A stretch of 6,889 nt of DNA from Sulfurimonas sp. (lineage in GTDB: Bacteria; Campylobacterota; Campylobacteria; Campylobacterales; Sulfurimonadaceae): positions 1 through 6,889 of the forward strand of contig DAOVJL010000064.1 in assembly GCA_030673275.1 (NCBI GenBank). Reading direction: 5' to 3'. The number at the start of each line of letters is the position of its first letter. The stretch's first letter is position 1. The position numbers and the translations under genes were made by a program. Shown one piece after another: positions 5,984-6,889 of the stretch. Below the pieces are notes generated by a model that searched no databases, was not told the DNA's origin, and worked only from the letters and a program-made list of their open reading frames with translations.

Positions 5984-6889
5984 CTATTTACCCATATTAT
6001 CAGCTTCTTCGGTTAGAAGAGCCTGAAGAACTAATGCTATCTCATCAGGTGTTTCATCAACCATAGCTTTTACTTTTTCTAAAAGAACTTCATATTTAAG
6101 TTCATCCTCACTAAATCCCTCTCCAACTCCAAGCTGCTCTTCAACTTTTTTACGCATTGATTGAACTTTTTCTACTAAATCTTCCTCTTCATCATTATCT
6201 AAATTAAGATAAGGCTTACTAATCTCATCCTCTTCTTTTGAAATTTCAAGCATTCTCTCTGCAAATGGTGAAATAACTTTCTTGTAAAGAATAAAAAGTA
6301 GTATAAGAACAAAGATATACTTAAATACTTCGGAAAAAGGTGCTAAGTATGTTTGAGAAAAGCTAATAGCTTTATTTACTGTTTTAGCAGTTTCATCAGT
6401 AACCTCTCTAGTAAATTGCAGATTTTTAACACTTAATTGATCACCCCTGTCCTCATCAATACCAATAGAGCGACTTACCAAAGAGATAAGCGCTTCTAAA
6501 TCACTCTCGCTTAATGCTTCATACTCCAGCTTATCCGTAGGGTCACCGGCTTCATCAAATTTAGTTTTATATTTTCCATCAACAATAACAGCAGCTGTAA
6601 CTCTTTTTATACGAGCAAACTGACTTTTAGTTACTGAAACAGTTTTTCCAACTTCATAATTGGTTGTACCTGTATTTTTTTCATATTTTTCAGATTTTTG
6701 ATTACTTTTAAGTCCTTGAACCGGACCTATATTACTAACAGTTCCTGGAACTCCACCAACCTCAGGTGGAGTTGCTCCCTCTCTTTTTTCTTCACTGACC
6801 TGTTCACTTCTAACAACATTCTCAGGATCATATGTCTCAGATGTAGAGTTCTGAATAGAAAAATCAAACTCAATGGTAACTTGGGCTAC
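5984..6889 (-). CDS. fliF: Flagellar MS-ring protein FliF, C-terminal 302 residues (runs off right edge)
   Basis: FliF is the inner-membrane protein whose copies form the MS ring, the base on which the rotor and export gate are built. The frame stays open from the TAG at 5984-5986 to the window edge, 302 codons against a usual total of about 560, so the N-terminal transmembrane segment and first ring domains are missing. In the visible part, the periplasmic beta-collar region shows VVRSEQVSEE (29-38), GGVPGTVSN (49-57) and TTNYEVGKTV (79-88). It is followed by the RVTAAVIVDGKY strand region and a RGDQLSVKNLQF block. A transmembrane helix lies at about 188-204 (YIFVLILLFILYKKV). The acidic cytoplasmic tail ends in the helix that binds FliG (DEIALVLQALLTEE). 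A start at the TTG at 6481 would be internal and should not be used. fliG follows 14 bp later. Confidence 0.95.
   Translation of the reverse strand, partial: VAQVTIEFDFSIQNSTSETYDPENVVRSEQVSEEKREGATPPEVGGVPGTVSNIGPVQGLKSNQKSEKYEKNTGTTNYEVGKTVSVTKSQFARIKRVTAAVIVDGKYKTKFDEAGDPTDKLEYEALSESDLEALISLVSRSIGIDEDRGDQLSVKNLQFTREVTDETAKTVNKAISFSQTYLAPFSEVFKYIFVLILLFILYKKVISPFAERMLEISKEEDEISKPYLNLDNDEEEDLVEKVQSMRKKVEEQLGVGEGFSEDELKYEVLLEKVKAMVDETPDEIALVLQALLTEEADNMGK

Noticed and set aside
5782..6066. Plus-strand open frame spanning the fliG start and fliF end
   Set aside because: It crosses the fliF-fliG junction antisense to both genes and has no recognisable motif.
5984..6481. A separate 165-residue membrane protein starting at the TTG at 6481
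   Set aside because: The same frame stays open upstream to the window edge and encodes typical FliF periplasmic sequence, so the TTG is an internal leucine codon.

Overview
The window is low-GC DNA (about one third G+C by eye) and reads as chromosome of a Campylobacterota (epsilonproteobacterial) species. The clearest marker is the gene order fliF-fliG-fliH-dxs on the minus strand, which I know from Campylobacter jejuni and Helicobacter pylori. A 5-histidylcysteine sulfoxide synthase (OvoA) gene in such a background suggests a free-living sulfur-oxidising relative such as Sulfurimonas. That genus guess is inference only.

Layout from left to right. Positions 1-1053 (minus) hold the N-terminal 351 codons of ovoA, which runs off the left edge. 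A 51-bp divergent intergenic region (1054-1104) follows, with an extended -10 promoter that appears to start a leaderless transcript for the next gene. Positions 1105-1830 (plus) encode PgeF/YfiH, a laccase-fold peptidoglycan-editing enzyme. Positions 1882-2298 (plus) encode a small secreted protein with two LTxxQ motifs (Spy/CpxP-like). A compact hairpin terminator at 2301-2324 separates it from the convergent flagellar/dxs operon. That operon is read right to left: fliF (5984-6889, C-terminal 302 residues only), fliG (4941-5969), fliH (4144-4938) and dxs (2320-4134). Its gaps are only 14, 2 and 9 bp, so it is almost certainly one transcription unit ending at the hairpin.

How the genes work together. 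FliF forms the MS ring of the flagellar basal body, FliG is the torque-receiving rotor protein on the cytoplasmic face of FliF, and FliH is the partner of the export ATPase FliI. Dxs makes 1-deoxy-D-xylulose 5-phosphate for isoprenoid, thiamine and pyridoxal synthesis and is a metabolic passenger in the flagellar operon. On the left, OvoA (ovothiol synthesis), PgeF (cell-wall quality control) and the LTxxQ protein (probable periplasmic stress factor) are separate functions with no obvious shared pathway.

There is no non-coding stretch above 300 bases; the longest gaps are about 50 bp. I saw no tRNA, rRNA, CRISPR array, insertion sequence or phage gene. I found no convincing undescribed system. 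The points most worth a second look are the leaderless divergent promoter, ovoA in this lineage, the uncharacterised LTxxQ protein and the terminator that overlaps the dxs stop codon.
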